From the NCBI GenBank assembly GCA_903813345.2, contig CAIIXF020000006.1, positions 27,971,936-28,035,935 of the forward strand: a DNA stretch of 64,000 bases. Reading direction: 5' to 3'. The translations under genes and the position numbers were made by a program. The first letter of the stretch is position 1; the number at the start of each line of letters is the position of its first letter. Origin of the DNA: Owenia fusiformis. Taxonomy: Eukaryota > Annelida > Polychaeta > Sabellida > Oweniidae. The notes beneath the pieces are model-generated. The model did no database searches. It had not been told where the DNA came from and saw only the letters and a list, made by a program, of their open reading frames with translations. Shown here in pieces: positions 1 to 12,300 of this stretch.

Positions 1-746
1 TTGTGAGGATTTCATTTCTCAAATATTCAAATTTCCCGCCATTTTTCAAAAAAGTTGAAATTTTTTATTCATCCAATATTTCTTCATACATTCCCAAAAA
101 GATTATCTTTTTAAAACCATTGCAAAGATTGAACAAAGCACACACTATTTCAATAATAAAATGCCATATTTAATGGGCCACTTCAATGTTTCAGCATATC
201 AAAAATATTTTGCAACATTAGTGATGTCACTCACTCACTCATCAGGTGGCAAAAACTTTTTGAAAAGATTGACTTTTTTCTCAGTTTTTGAAAAAAAATT
301 GAAATGCATTTTTCTCTGAACCATTTCATTTTTCGCTTATTTATGAACCGAATTTCTTAATTGTTTCGGCAAAAACATGCGAGGATGAATGCTATGCGTT
401 GGTATGAAGCGTGGCTTACTAAAAGATACGTGTGACCTCTAAAAGTTAGTTTTAAATAAATTCACGATTTTTTTAACAAAAAGTCCTTCAAAAAAACACT
501 TTTTGAAATTAAAAAAAAGTTTCACACATCACACTTTGATAACATTAGGTAAGACTACTATATAAGCCAAAGTGGTTTAAACTTTATATGGGGACTTTAA
601 GTTAATAAAATCATTTCAGACTCCAGTGTTATCTCATTGGGAAAACTTTTTTAGAAACTTTTAGAAATATTATGAGAGTCATCAATTTCTGAGTCTGTGA
701 AATCAGGTCTTCTTAGCATTTAAATAAAATAATTAACATAAAATAG
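1..746. other. AT-rich flank without a recognised gene
   Basis: I see no coding exon here. Bases 1 to about 55 are a degenerate inverted copy of a sequence near 20235-20300 (both contain the run TTTCTCAAATATTCAAATTT or its complement), so this is dispersed repeat material. The rest is A/T-rich with several poly-A/T runs. It ends at a plausible splice acceptor (TAG at 744-746) that opens the first exon of the cysteine-rich gene. Confidence 0.5.
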
Positions 747-2703
747 GAACGTTCGAGCGGTAGATGTCAACTCTCTTGAGAATTATCCAGTTACATTGCC
801 TAACTACTCTAACTTTCCAGACTGCGAATTCGTTGCTAGCTCAACTAGCTGCTGTATGTTTAAGCGTTTCGACGCGGGGGAGGATTTTGCAATGTGCATG
901 GGTGGATCAGCCTGGAACCAGGTAAATTGCACATGCTCGGATGCTGATTTGGTAGACAACTGTGACCCAGCTGTTGATTGTGCAAGTGAGTTCCGTACAT
1001 CAAAACAATCTTTCGTTTTTCATGAACCGATTCAACCATTGACCCGGACTGGAACCATTGTTAAAATACCCAATGGAAACTACTCCAGCTCATCCGGTGC
1101 CAGGACCATAGTCCTGAGAACGTCCCCCAGTCTGTTGCCTGTATGATTACAACATAGGAGAAAATTCCACGCCTCCAACACTAAATGACCTGATTATATC
1201 AAATAAGATAAATGGGGATTCCCCTTTCGCCATCTTGAAAAAAGGTGCGATATAGTTACTTGATGAAAACGAAAATTTTCTCGTTCTGCCTATAATCCCC
1301 ACGATTTGAAATTCAACTTCACAAAACGAATCCTAAAATACCGGCAGAAATGTATTGAGGTAGGTAATTTTGAGGTAGGTGTTGGAGGCAACCTATCTGA
1401 ATGTTCTCAAAAATATAGTCCTAGCACGGGATAAACAACTTATAGTCCAGCGACTTATTTCTTTAAAAACATGATATGTCATTGAATGAAAGGCTTGTAA
1501 GCATTAATTTTTAAAATATTTTAATGTCATTTTTTTCCTGTTCAAGGTGGTGTTTATCAGGAAAAGGTTGACGCAATATGTAAAGATGCAGCAGCTCTTG
1601 CCTCAAGTGAGTGAGAAATTATTGTCTTGCTAGGTATTTTTCAAAAATCAGAACATAGTGCAATTCACAAGATCTAGATGGTAACAAATATTCGTACATA
1701 CCCCAGGTACATACTCCCCTCCATAAGTTTGGCAACCTTAGCTCCCCCATTGAACTACGTGTTAAAGCCTCTTTACCTTTGAATTTTTATTTACTTAACC
1801 TGCGATGAAAATACTTATACTATTGATGGAAACGTAATTTGACTTTATTTCCAATACTTCCAAATTTTCTCTATTTTTCCTCGAAAAGTCGAAAATTGAT
1901 GATAAATTTGATGAATTTTTGAAAATCGACATTCCCATGTTAACCAATGGGAAATGGTAGATTTGCCGCAAGTCATATGACAGAATATCTATCCATCCGA
2001 GTCCTTGCAAAAAAGCGAGTTAGGTAGGCAATTGAATTTGCTTACTTTATTTAACAAAAAATGTATATGTTTCTTCAGGTTCAACAAAGTCAAAATTGTT
2101 TTTCAAAAAAACTCTCCCATTGAAGTAACACAAGAGGCGAAAAATTATTTTCAAAAACGACTTTGAAGCGCTGTAACTTTACATGGGAATGACGATTTTC
2201 AAAAATTCAGCAAATTTATCATCAATTTTTGAACTATTGTAATTGAGAAATTGGGAAACTTTGGAGGTATTTGAAATGAAGTCAAGTTACGCTTCCATCA
2301 ATATTATACGTTATTTCATCGCAGGTTAAGTAAATAAAAATTCATACGTAAAGAGGCGTTAACACGTAGTTCAATTGGGGAGCTAAGGTTGCCAAACTTA
2401 TGGAGGGGAGTGTACATTATGTTATTGTAGATGTCTAATAGTTCTAGAGTTACAGGATGAAATGTTTGAATCGCCAATGGGTATCTCCTCCCCTTTCTCT
2501 GTTTGAAACGTTGTTATTTGTTTTATTTTGCCATTTTAGGCGGTGGATGTTGTCAAAACAATAGAGTGTATTACCCTGTTGACGGTGTAAGCAGCAACTA
2601 TACCTTCAACGGCGAGGAATTGGCATGTCACCCAGTGATGGACTTTAACGTTTCCGAGTGCGCCTGTGTTGGACTCGCCCTTATGGATATGTACTTCCCA
2701 TAA
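747..2703 (+). CDS. 3' part of a cysteine-rich secreted-type protein gene
   Basis: Three exons join in consistent phase: 747-985 (donor CAA|GTGAGT), 1547-1606 (acceptor TTCAAG, donor CAA|GTGAGT) and 2540-2703 (acceptor CATTTTAG, stop TAA). Both introns are phase 1. The visible 153 residues hold two similar modules, each with a CC pair followed 16-26 residues later by C-x-x-G/V-x-x-(W/F)-N-x(3)-C-x-C (AMCMGGSAWNQVNCTC in the first, ACHPVMDFNVSECAC in the second). Such short cysteine modules occur in lophotrochozoan extracellular and shell-matrix proteins, some with chitin-binding domains; that link is an inference. The 5' end, including any signal peptide, is outside the window. An AATAAA lies shortly after the stop, near 2767. 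A long foldback element fills the second intron. Confidence 0.6.
1712..2414. mobile_element. Foldback (long-TIR) element in intron of cysteine-rich gene
   Basis: The two ends are inverted copies of about 230 bp: 1712-1945 reads inward from ACTCCCCTCCATAAGTTTGG, and 2170-2414 is its diverged reverse complement ending in CTTATGGAGGGGAGTGT. No transposase frame is visible, so it is a non-autonomous element. A much shorter relative with the same terminal sequence sits at 40729-40800 in the third lyase gene. Confidence 0.75.
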
Positions 2704-3700
2704 TGAGTGCCATTGGGAGACAGATGCACCAGTAGTACCATAATTAGTCTGTACGATGTCATGGAGAAATAAATAGATATGAAATGCATAATTTCCTTCA
2801 ATATGATATTTGTTTGTAGATAGGATATTTTGTTCTTTGAGAGTTCATGAGCTGATTGTTCTTAACTCATGATAATGAGTTGGTTGTCCGGGCATCTGTT
2901 AAAGAACCAACTACGGCTAAGTGTCCTAGACATGTGCTCTACGCTGGGTTATTTTTTGTAAACCCATTAGCAAGGGATTTCACCTAGAAAATGTGGCTCA
3001 TCATGATAATGAGATGGTTGTCCGGGCATCTGTTAAAGAACCAACTACGGCTAAGTGTCCTAGACATGTGCTCTACGCTGGGTTATGTTTTGTAAGCCCA
3101 TTAGCAAGGGCTTTCACCTTAAAAATGCGGCTCCATCAAGGACCTGTTAAAGAATCAAAAATATGAAAATGTAAAAAAAATCATCATAAATGAAGTTAGA
3201 TACAAGATATTGTTTTAAAACGAAATTAATAACGAAGAATAAGTAGCGTTAACCTTTTGGAACAAAAAAAAGCTCAATGTATAGTTTTAAAACGAATTAA
3301 ATAATGTATGTCTGGTTCTGCTTTTAACCTTTGTTTTATGGCTGCGTCCGTCTGTCTGCCGTGGCAATAACTCAAATACTGTTGGACAAATACCCTATCT
3401 ATTTTATACATATCTGCCCCATGTGAATACAAGTTCTGATCGAAAGACAATTTTCAAAATGGCCACCAGTTTCAAAATAGCCACCACTTATTATCAATTT
3501 TACAGTGTTTTAGGTAGACACATAAAAGCCTGTTGTAGGAGAGTCAGAAAAAGGTAACCCAAACAAATCTAAATAACTCCGTCATTCAACAACGATTTGA
3601 AGTCATACTTGGCAAAATTTGGGAAAGTGGCGGCCATTACACACGCGCCATTTTGTACGATTTTTGCTGTAACTGGAAAAGAGGTGGAGCGATTTTATTC
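2704..3700. other. Intergenic repeats: tandem dimer and GGCC-type dispersed repeat
   Basis: After the polyadenylation signal of the upstream gene there is a 134-bp tandem duplication (listed separately). From about 3340 there is a fragment of the dispersed repeat family built around TTTCAAAATGGCCACC, bordered by a CCGTCTGTCTGCC stretch. Its inverse-oriented relatives form the large array in RPL35 intron 3. No gene is visible. Confidence 0.5.
2868..3134. repeat. 134-bp tandem duplication, two copies
   Basis: 2868-3001 and 3002-3134 are near-identical direct copies, each starting CATGATAATGAG and containing GGTTGTCCGGGCATCTGTTA and CTAAGTGTCCTAGACATGTG. No reading frame runs through both. It might be a dimeric SINE, but I cannot fit tRNA-type A and B boxes. 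Confidence 0.8.
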
Positions 3701-3707
3701 ATATATA

Positions 3708-4783
3708 CAGGGTGGGCCAAAAAAACAATACCAAACTTCAAATCAGGATAAAAATAGTTACATTCAATATGGAACATTGACTTACATATCATTTTAAAGG
3801 TTATACAATTTCAAACAATTTGGTATATAACACTATGTCATGAAATCAATAGTAAAGTTTTATTCTACTTATTTGGGAGGCCGGGTTGCTATTTAGGTCT
3901 CCAAATTTAACGGAGAAAATTGTAAATCTGCGGAATTATGTTACTTTTTTATTTATAGAATACATGCTTGGATATTGATATTTGCATCATTGTGTGACTC
4001 AATTTATTGTTCATGAATTTCAGTGTTGTTTAATAACATTTTACACTTTATTTATTTAAACAATTTTAACAATTGCTCAATATACCCCAACCCCCTCCCC
4101 TCTGCATCAACAATAAGCTTCAAGTGGTAGCGCAATCTATTAATAGCCTTATTGAGAAATCTCTGATTTCATCACTTTAGGATTCTGTTTCAGCTCATCA
4201 ATGCTGTTTATTGGATGCTTTTGATTGTACTATTTCCTCGAGATGGCTCCATGTATGGTAATCAAACACATTAGCATCGGGACTGTTAGGTGGCCAAGCA
4301 TCGAGATCAATCAAATTGACACTTTGTTTGCAAAGAAATGCCAATGTCTCCTTTGATCTATGGTATGAGGCAATGTCTTGTTGGAAAATAAAATCCTCGT
4401 CACATATACGTTTAATGTCTTTTAACAGACCCTCTTTGAGTACTTATTGATAATAAACAACACTAAAATTCATAAACAATAAGTTTAGTCACACAATATG
4501 CAAATATACAAGCATGTATTTACCTAACAAAAAGATATTCTATAAATAAAAAATTGATATTATTCCGCAGATTTACTATTTTCTCCCTAAAATCTGGATA
4601 CCTTAAATACCGACCCGGCCTCCCAAATAAGCATAATAAAACTTAAATATTGATTTCATGACATAGTGTTATATACCAAATTGTTCAAAAATGGATTACC
4701 TTTAAAATGATATATAAATCATATTGAACAAAACTACTTTCATTCCAATTTAAAGTTGAGTATTGGTTTTTTGGCCCACCCTG
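3708..4783 (-). mobile_element. Degenerate mariner-family DNA transposon
   Basis: The terminal inverted repeats begin CAGGGTGGGCCAAAAAA at 3708 and end in TTTTTTGGCCCACCCTG at 4783, with TA on each outer side (3706-3707, 4784-4785), the target duplication of Tc1/mariner elements. The inverted repeats continue for about 140 bp with decay. On the minus strand, about 4440 to 4198, a transposase remnant contains FQQDIASYHRS and WPPNSPDANVFDY, the second and third catalytic-aspartate regions of a mariner DDE/D enzyme. The frame is short and the N-terminal half is gone, so the element is dead. Confidence 0.88.
4198..4440 (-). pseudogene. Mariner transposase C-terminal fragment
   Basis: The minus-strand frame reads from near ICDEDFIFQQDIASYHRSKE to DAWPPNSPDANVFDYHTW and stops at 4198. 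QQD and SPD are the positions of the second and third catalytic aspartates in mariner transposases. It is an isolated, truncated frame inside the TIR-bounded element at 3708-4783 and is not expected to be active. Confidence 0.8.
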
Positions 4784-4785
4784 TA

Positions 4786-7700
4786 GATAAGTGAATACTC
4801 AAGAGTAATGTTCACGGTCCATGACTTTTGGCTAGTGGGCAGCCATTTTGAAATATGGCCGCCAATTTTATATGAAATATTACATACTTTTAGCTGAGTA
4901 CTGGATCGATTTTGTTGAAAACTCATATGTATACCAGGGGGGAATAACCCAAGGGTTCATTGAAGATAAATTTCTAACATGTAAATCTGTATTAAGAAGA
5001 CATGTCGTCCCGATTGGTCAAATCGACAGACAAACAATTAGGCGGTTTCAAAATTTTCAAAACACGCTTCGAATAATATTATGTTAATTTCTGGTGTTTT
5101 GATTTATGTCATAGATTGTTACTTTGGATCAAGATAAAGAAAGGTGTAATAGATTTGCTTATTTCGATTAAACATCACAACGACGTTGGGGCTTTCCCCC
5201 TCTTATGTTCGCGTACTGTATCCACTTAGACATTTTACACTTTCTTATGATTATTTGGTTAGTAAGCGGTCATTTTGATTAATTGCGGCCATGTTATGTG
5301 TGTTGTTTTACTATTTATGCCGTAACTGAAAAGGTATTTGAGCAATTCTGTAAAAATTGCAGTCGTGGCTGTTCGATGGGATTTGTTACGCCGTGGCGTT
5401 GCTGTCATCTAGTTCTCTTTTCTCGTAGGCGATGATTTGGAAGAAGATGCTGAACGTGTGTCTTAATGGGATATGCTAACATAATATCTTATGTAGCATG
5501 TCAGCTACTGTGCCCCCGAAGGCCATAAGTGCTCTCTGGGATGGCCTGGTGGTTCCTTAGAAGCACCATGGAGGTTTTATAGTTGAATCTTGTGGTTTAG
5601 TAGAATCTACATGTACTAGCAGTTTTATAGTAGGAAAAAGTAGTTCCTTAGAAACTCCTACCGATTCCTGCTAGTATCTTTGCTAGTCCTAGCTGCTCCA
5701 TTGAAGAATATCGTGGTTCCCCGAATTTCCTGTGGTTCTCTAGTAGTTCCTGGTGGTGCCTTTGACGAAGTTTCTAGAGAAGTTCTTTAGAAGGATATTG
5801 TAATCCCCAAGGCGCCATCATTTCCATAGGTACACCGGCCCGGTTCAAAGGTTATTTTTAAATTCCATTTTTAATTTAAATAATTCATAGCTGGCTACCT
5901 CAACACATGTTAATATTCTAAAGGAGGAGGGAAAGTATCGCAACAGATTTCGGACAGTCATATGTTGGATTTTGGCTATTCGCTGAGGATATAAATAGGT
6001 GCATATATTAGATCAATACATTACCTCCAGGAAAAGCACTCATATAATAGAGATGATAAAAAAATTTCGACTTTGAGACAGGGAAGATGCAAACAACCCA
6101 CCCACATGTTTTCTTAAAATGTTTTCCCGATTTTCAACCCCTTCCACCCCTGTTTTTATTAAATTTTTCTTGCATCAATATGTTGAGTTTTTACACACAG
6201 GTACCTTTTAATTGAATAAGTGATTCCTTTTAGATAAAGTGAAATACAATATTTCCAGTGATATTTTCCAATAGGGAAAATTCATGTGATCCTTTGCTTT
6301 CAGCTAATTTGGTCACCCGTAATGGATATCTTTAAAAACCCCAAAGGAATCACTTACTCCTTTAAGAGGATTTACTTCTAGATAACCTCTGGAAAACGAC
6401 TAGGGGCCACTACGGTGTAAAAGAAATTATGGTCCCCTGGGGATTATGGTCCCCTTTATAAACGGCCCTTACTGACCCTGATTGTGTATAAGATAATAAG
6501 GGAAAGAGTTGTATTTAGGTCACCATATAAATCAATGGAGAGTAGGACCATAATTTGATAGGACCTCCTACCCTTTTACACCGGTCATACTGTTGAACCG
6601 GTCCGGTCCATTATCACTCGCTGCGTTTGTGTATGGTGGTGAATGTTCGATACATTTGGAATTGGTATTTTTAATAATTTTTATGTCGAAAGTTATTTTA
6701 AAAATAGAACTGAATATTAGCAAATTCCATCAAGTAAGGTACTTATTACCACAGTAAGCTATTTAAATAAAACAACTCAATTCTACAGTCGGTAAAAATA
6801 TAAATTCAGATTATATGCCTCTGCTGTGGTCCATTGTGTCAAATGAGCGAGAAGTTTGCTAAAGCTAGTCAAATAGAGTGATGTCTTTGGAATTCCTAAA
6901 AAGTGCTATTTGAGACTACTGAATTATTTAGACTGGCCTTTCTGTTTTTTAATGAACTGACTTAAACTCATAAAAGTGTCAGGAATAATGCTTGGTTCGA
7001 AAATATTTGACTTCAATAGCAAATAAACATTCTTTATTCCAGAGGGTTCATAAATATATTGGCATGTGTGGCAGATACATTGTTGCCCACCGTGCACGAC
7101 TGGCATTTAATTATCCTCTATTTATTTTATACAAATTAGAAGGGATTAAGTTGGATCAATCCCGTTAACTATTCATGTACTAAGGTTAATGGTCATATTC
7201 TTGAATTTTTAAGATGTGTTTTTAAAGTTCCAAATGTTTCGACTTTTGTTGTGATATTCCTTCGATTTTTCTGGCAAAAAAAGCCAACAGCCCTGACTTG
7301 AATACAGTACATATATAGTCAATAAAAATGCGTTTGTTTGGCCAATATGTCATCTTCAATAAAGGGCAATAGAATGAAAGTAAAGTTGAACGGATTATCT
7401 CTTAATATATCATTAATCCACCCATCATCACCAATTTTCCGCAATAATGAGCCAATTTTCACCTAAAGTGCAGCATTTTATTTCATTTTTACGACTAAAT
7501 TGAAATGTACTATAAGTCATGATTTACCTCTGAAAGGGAAGAGTGAGTCCCATTAGGATTAGGATAATCCGAAAATAATGGAAATTTGAGGTCAAATATC
7601 TGGCGTAAAGCAACATTTTTTGATGGATTATAAGAAATGGATTATGAGATAATCCCTTTCTTATTTATTTATTTTTTTCTTTTGGAGATTAATTATGTAG

Positions 7701-8573
7701 TATCCCCCAATCTTTTTGTACATGAACCAAATCAAAAAATGTTGCTTTTACACCAGATATTTGACCTCAAATTTTCATTGTTTTCGGATTATTATTAAAA
7801 AAATAGAGGTGGTATACGGATTTAGAGAGGCAGGACTTGTTCTTTTCCGACTACAGTTTAATTGATTTAAAACTGGCACATTTCAAAATGTTATTGTATC
7901 CTTATTTTTGACACTTTCCCTTTCTTGTGGTATATTCTGACCTTGGGACAAATGACGTCATTAGTTTGGCATTAACCTTGAAAGCTCGAGTGTTTGACAT
8001 TCCTTTGCTCAACTAAAAGTTACAAGATGGAACTTCGCCGATTTACCACAAGCCCGAAGATGTTTATATCACGAGGGTTGTACTTTTTAGCCAATCAAAT
8101 TCCTTGAAGCATCTTCGGCCATTTTCGGTCGCGGTACTATATCTTTGGTTGCAGCTTGACATGTTACAAAAATATGTCATTGAACTTCGTATTTAGCCTA
8201 CTTATTAGAGCAGTGACAGCCCATGGTACAATGGAAGAAAGTTGCAAATTACAGACTTCAGACCAATTAATCGAACTGACATTATTTACATTAAATAACA
8301 TAATGAATAACCTCAATTAAAGATTAATAAGTTGATTAATAGAAATCCATTTTTGAGAAATAAATTATTGAACGACGGCGTTTCATTTGAATGTATATTT
8401 TATATATTTATAGCGTTCTTTTTGCCTTCCCTGCGTGTTACTTGATCAGAATATCATAATAAATGAATAGAATTAAAAATTAAAAAGTTGAACGACATTA
8501 CAAATGAACATACGCCTATTTTTATTATATTTTTATACGCCTATTCTTGCCCATTCTATTTTGCATTCCGTAT
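4786..8573. other. Intergenic repeat-rich stretch without a recognised gene
   Basis: It holds further pieces of the GGCC-type dispersed repeat (4830-5000 and 5260-5350) and a fragment near 4940-5045 related to the MITE at 19449-19691. About 5460-5800 is a degenerate GTTCCTAGTAG-like low-complexity tract. There are two inverted-repeat elements: 6413-6583 (ends CGGTGTAAAAG / CTTTTACACCG) and 7559-7797. The short open frames inside show no family resemblance. Confidence 0.5.
7559..7797. repeat. Inverted repeat / MITE
   Basis: An arm of about 67 bp at 7559-7625 (GGATAATCCGAAAATAATGG ...) is repeated inverted at 7731-7797 with a few mismatches. Both arms carry the core TTTGAGGTCAAATATCTGG and its complement. 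No coding capacity. Confidence 0.75.
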
Positions 8574-9287
8574 CACCCTTGGTATACGCAGCTAACGAAA
8601 ATTGACCGGTACGGGTCAAAAGCTGGACCGGCACGGGTTAACGGTTTTATTTGAATTTAAAACAGCCATAACTTGCTCAATATTGACTTCCTCGTGTCTA
8701 ATTTGAAATATATGATGCCTCCCGATGCTATTAAATACCCCAATTTTTTACAGATTTTTAAACGGACCAAAACTCTCTAAATGCGCATTTATGCTCTTTT
8801 CAGCTATTGCCCCCCGAACCGGTCCGTCTTCTCGTTGCAAGCAGATTGCCCCAAACCGGTCCGTCTTCTCGCTGCAAGCAGGATGAAATTCTTTGTCACA
8901 AAGTTTGGCATTTTTTATAAAATCAAACGCGCGTCATTGAAACTCACAAGATGTAAATAGCATGTCATTTACATCATACCTTGATGGGGAAAAATAGATC
9001 TTATATGTTAGAAGTACTAAATAAAAGTTATCGTGAAAATGAGACAGTCGTTCTCGAGAGAAAAGAGCATAAATGCGCATTTAGAGAGTTTTGGTCCGTT
9101 TAAAAATCTGTAAAAAATTGGGGTACTTAATAGCATCGGGAGGCATCATATATTTCAAATTAGACACGAGGAAGTCAATATTGAGCAAGTTATGGCTGTT
9201 TTAATTTCAAATAAAACCGTTAACCCGTGCCGGTCCAGCTTTTGACTCGTACCGGTCAATTTTCGTTAGCTGCGTATACCAAGGGTG
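8574..9287. mobile_element. Foldback element abutting the promoter of PL8 gene A
   Basis: The element runs from CACCCTTGGTATACGCAG to CTGCGTATACCAAGGGTG. Its arms are about 230 bp (8574-8803 and 9058-9287), nearly perfect, and share TTGACCGGTACGGGTC and TAAATGCGCATTTA-like segments. CGTAT flanks both sides (8569-8573 and 9288-9292), a 5-bp target duplication. The centre holds two direct copies of a roughly 36-bp unit with CCGGTCCGTCTTCTCG. No protein is encoded. The right end lies 16 bp before the TATA box of the downstream lyase gene. Confidence 0.88.
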
Positions 9288-9303
9288 CGTATGATAAAAA
9301 TGG

Positions 9304-9310
9304 TATAAAA
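9304..9310 (+). promoter_or_regulatory. TATA box of PL8 gene A
   Basis: TATAAAAG sits 73 bp before the start codon. A TTTAGTC-containing stretch about 28 bp downstream (near 9332) is at initiator distance and also occurs, similarly spaced, after the TATA box of the third copy (38482). The foldback element ends at 9287, so any upstream elements are either inside it or displaced by it. Confidence 0.75.
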
Positions 9311-9376
9311 GGGCCTGCAAGTTTAGTCGGCTCATTCGATGAACACTCAGTCATTGTACGAAACTAAAGTTTAACA

Positions 9377-12300
9377 ATGAGGAGAGTTCATCCAATATTG
9401 AGTTTATTGTCCGTCGTTCTGATAATAAAATGCTGTGCTGCGGAATTGTCTGCAGTTGGTACCAATTTCCGTGCGTTGGCCATGCCAGAGAATGCTGCGG
9501 CGGAGAGGGATGCTATTCGAACATCATTCGGATACATTCATCCAGCTACGATTAACGCTGACGGCAGCTTCAACGATATAGATTACAATGACGCCGGGGG
9601 TTGTATGGAACATGGGGAACGCCTTAGCAAACTCATTCAAGCGTATTATCTTAATGTAACGGTAGATTACATTGAAAATTATTTTTATCGAAACTCAACT
9701 ACATGGGAATGGGTTGTGAATTCATGGACGTTCATAGCCTATAATGCTCCCGACGTCACGGACTGGAACTGGTGGACGGCACAGATCGGTACTCCACGGT
9801 CCTTCTGGCAAGGCCTCTTCCTGTCAAGAGGAAAGATCAGCGACATATTGTACGACGATATGATCAAAAGGTATTGGACTGATGCTCAAGTTTGGAACAT
9901 CTCAACCATAGATGGTAAAATGTCGGCTTCAAATATGGCCAATAGAGGATTCTTGGGGTTGTTTGAGACGTTCTATCAAGGTGAAGATCGTTTCAGTGAC
10001 AGACAAAATGCTCTCTTTAAACGTTTGGAAAACGAAATCGAAGAAAAAAAATCATACCAAGGTAAGAAAACTTGTTTTCTGGAATAATAAGCATTGGAAG
10101 TAGGAATTTTTTATAATTTGAACAAATCTTTAAGAGGAAAAACTTTAAAATCAAAATTTTTCTTCGTTGTCTTTAACAGGAGAGGGTGTAGGAGCTGACT
10201 ATTGTATCCACGTACATAACATACATGAGGGAGTATGGGAGGTCCCTTACTACAGTTCCCACCTCCGATTGATGATCTACAATGGCGGATACGGGGCGGA
10301 GTATCTCAAGAGATTTGCGTACATCTATATCCTTCTACAAAACACTGATTACGAGGTAGCCTTCTCTTTCTACCATATAAAAGTTAAACAAATTAAACAA
10401 ATCCCGATGTAAAAAGAGAATGTATCTCCCAGAGATATATTGTTCCATAGCTGCCATTGCTTTAGGTTAGGTAAAACGTGAAGCAAGTATTTTAGGGGGC
10501 GGCTTCTTATGTTACACGAATCATTGACTTTTGGTCACGTTTCAAACAAGACAGTATATTTCATTTTAGATTGAAGAGGATGTGTTGTCAGAGTTCATCA
10601 ATTGTTTCTTGGAGTGCCATCAATATTTGGTGCGTGGTCAGACATTTGAGCCATCCTCCGTCGGGCGTAATATCGATGATAACCAGCGAGTGACATATTG
10701 GGCGGCTTACGACTCCGTCTACAAGGTAAGTCCATATGCATTTCACCAATTCAAAATGTCATTCCTCGCACCGGTTTCCGGACAACTCGGAGCCAGGACA
10801 ATCGGACCCTGGACAACTCGGACCAAAGAAATCTCGGACCCTGGACAACTCGGACCCAAGGCAACTCGGGCTACTTTTTGAAAAAGTAAACAAAAAATAA
10901 TAAGCACATTTATGTAATTGCACTAATTAATCACTGAAAATAACATTGAAATTATAATTACTTTTTACATAATGCTAATCCAATCTATTCTAAATATGCT
11001 TAGGCCGCGTCTTTGAACGACCCGCGGTGAAAGTAATATTTAATAATATTTCCCCTAGGTATCACGAAAAAAACAATAAACCCCTGATGTTAACAAAAAC
11101 AGTTCATCTAAGCGCACTTACACCGCTAATTGCAATGTGTCAATCTAATTGCGTGTGTCACTGTCAACCGAGCCGACTTGTCGCTGATGCACCACAGGAG
11201 TTCGATTGCAATAAACTCTGATGTTTTTCAAAAGAATTATGTGAGTGTAAGTTCGCTTGAATGACTTATTTTTGTTGAAAACACATGAGCATGTAATGAG
11301 CACTGCAGGACTTATTGTTCTTTTTATATAATTAGTGATCCCTTAACTTAAATTAAAATATTACGCAATTCACTAGCAACGCGGGTATACAAAAATACAG
11401 CATTAGATTAACGTCTTGGGTCTCATAAAATGTGTACGGATTTTTCATATTCGGAGTCATACCATGGACTATAGGCTGGGTTTTGTATAGAAAGCGAAAA
11501 AACAGTTTAACTCTAATTCTCAAGTTTGGACCAACGTGTCTTTTTACTAAAATTATCTCGCTTATTTGTGACTTGAAAATGGTTTGATGGAGGTCCCAAA
11601 ACAAACTAGTAGAAAAGGCACAGGGTTAAGGTTAACCCCTCCCTTGATTCAGGCAGTAAGATAAAGATTATCATATTTTAGCAAAAAAACCAAACCATCG
11701 AATATCACTTCTCAAACCAGCGAATATCACTTCTCAAAGTGATATTCGATGATTTCAAAAGTGATATTCGATGGTTTCAAAAGTGACATTCGATGGTTTA
11801 GATTTTTCTAATAATTTTTTTGTCAAATTTTTTTCTAACATTTTTTTTCAAGATTTTCTTAAAAATTTTTTTAGATTTTTTCCTTCAAATTTTTTAGTCA
11901 AAAATTTTTTCCTTCAAATTTTTTTTCAAAAAAAAAAAAAAATTTTCGAAATCTTTTTTTTTAAATTTAACATTGTTTTCGCTGGGTTAAGATTTCCCAT
12001 GGGATAAACGGACAATCCTATGGTTTTTCAAAAATATCAATTATATCCACTCATGGATATCAATATCTCCACTCATTCGCTGCACTCACTCGTAAAGATA
12101 TCAATATCCACTCATGGATATAAATGATATTTTTTCAAAACCATAGGATATTCCTATAATATTTGAATGTTACGGTGATGAAATAAAGAAAAGCAAAAAG
12201 TCTTACCGAATTCTTGCACCGGAAGTTATGCCAAATTGAGACGAAGACATCATGTCTTCATTTCAGGTTAATCGCCACGTGTTACGTGTCACGTCACGTG

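Noticed and set aside
2868-3134. Possible tRNA-derived SINE or tRNA pair
   Set aside because: No A and B box pair or cloverleaf could be fitted; I left it as a tandem duplication.
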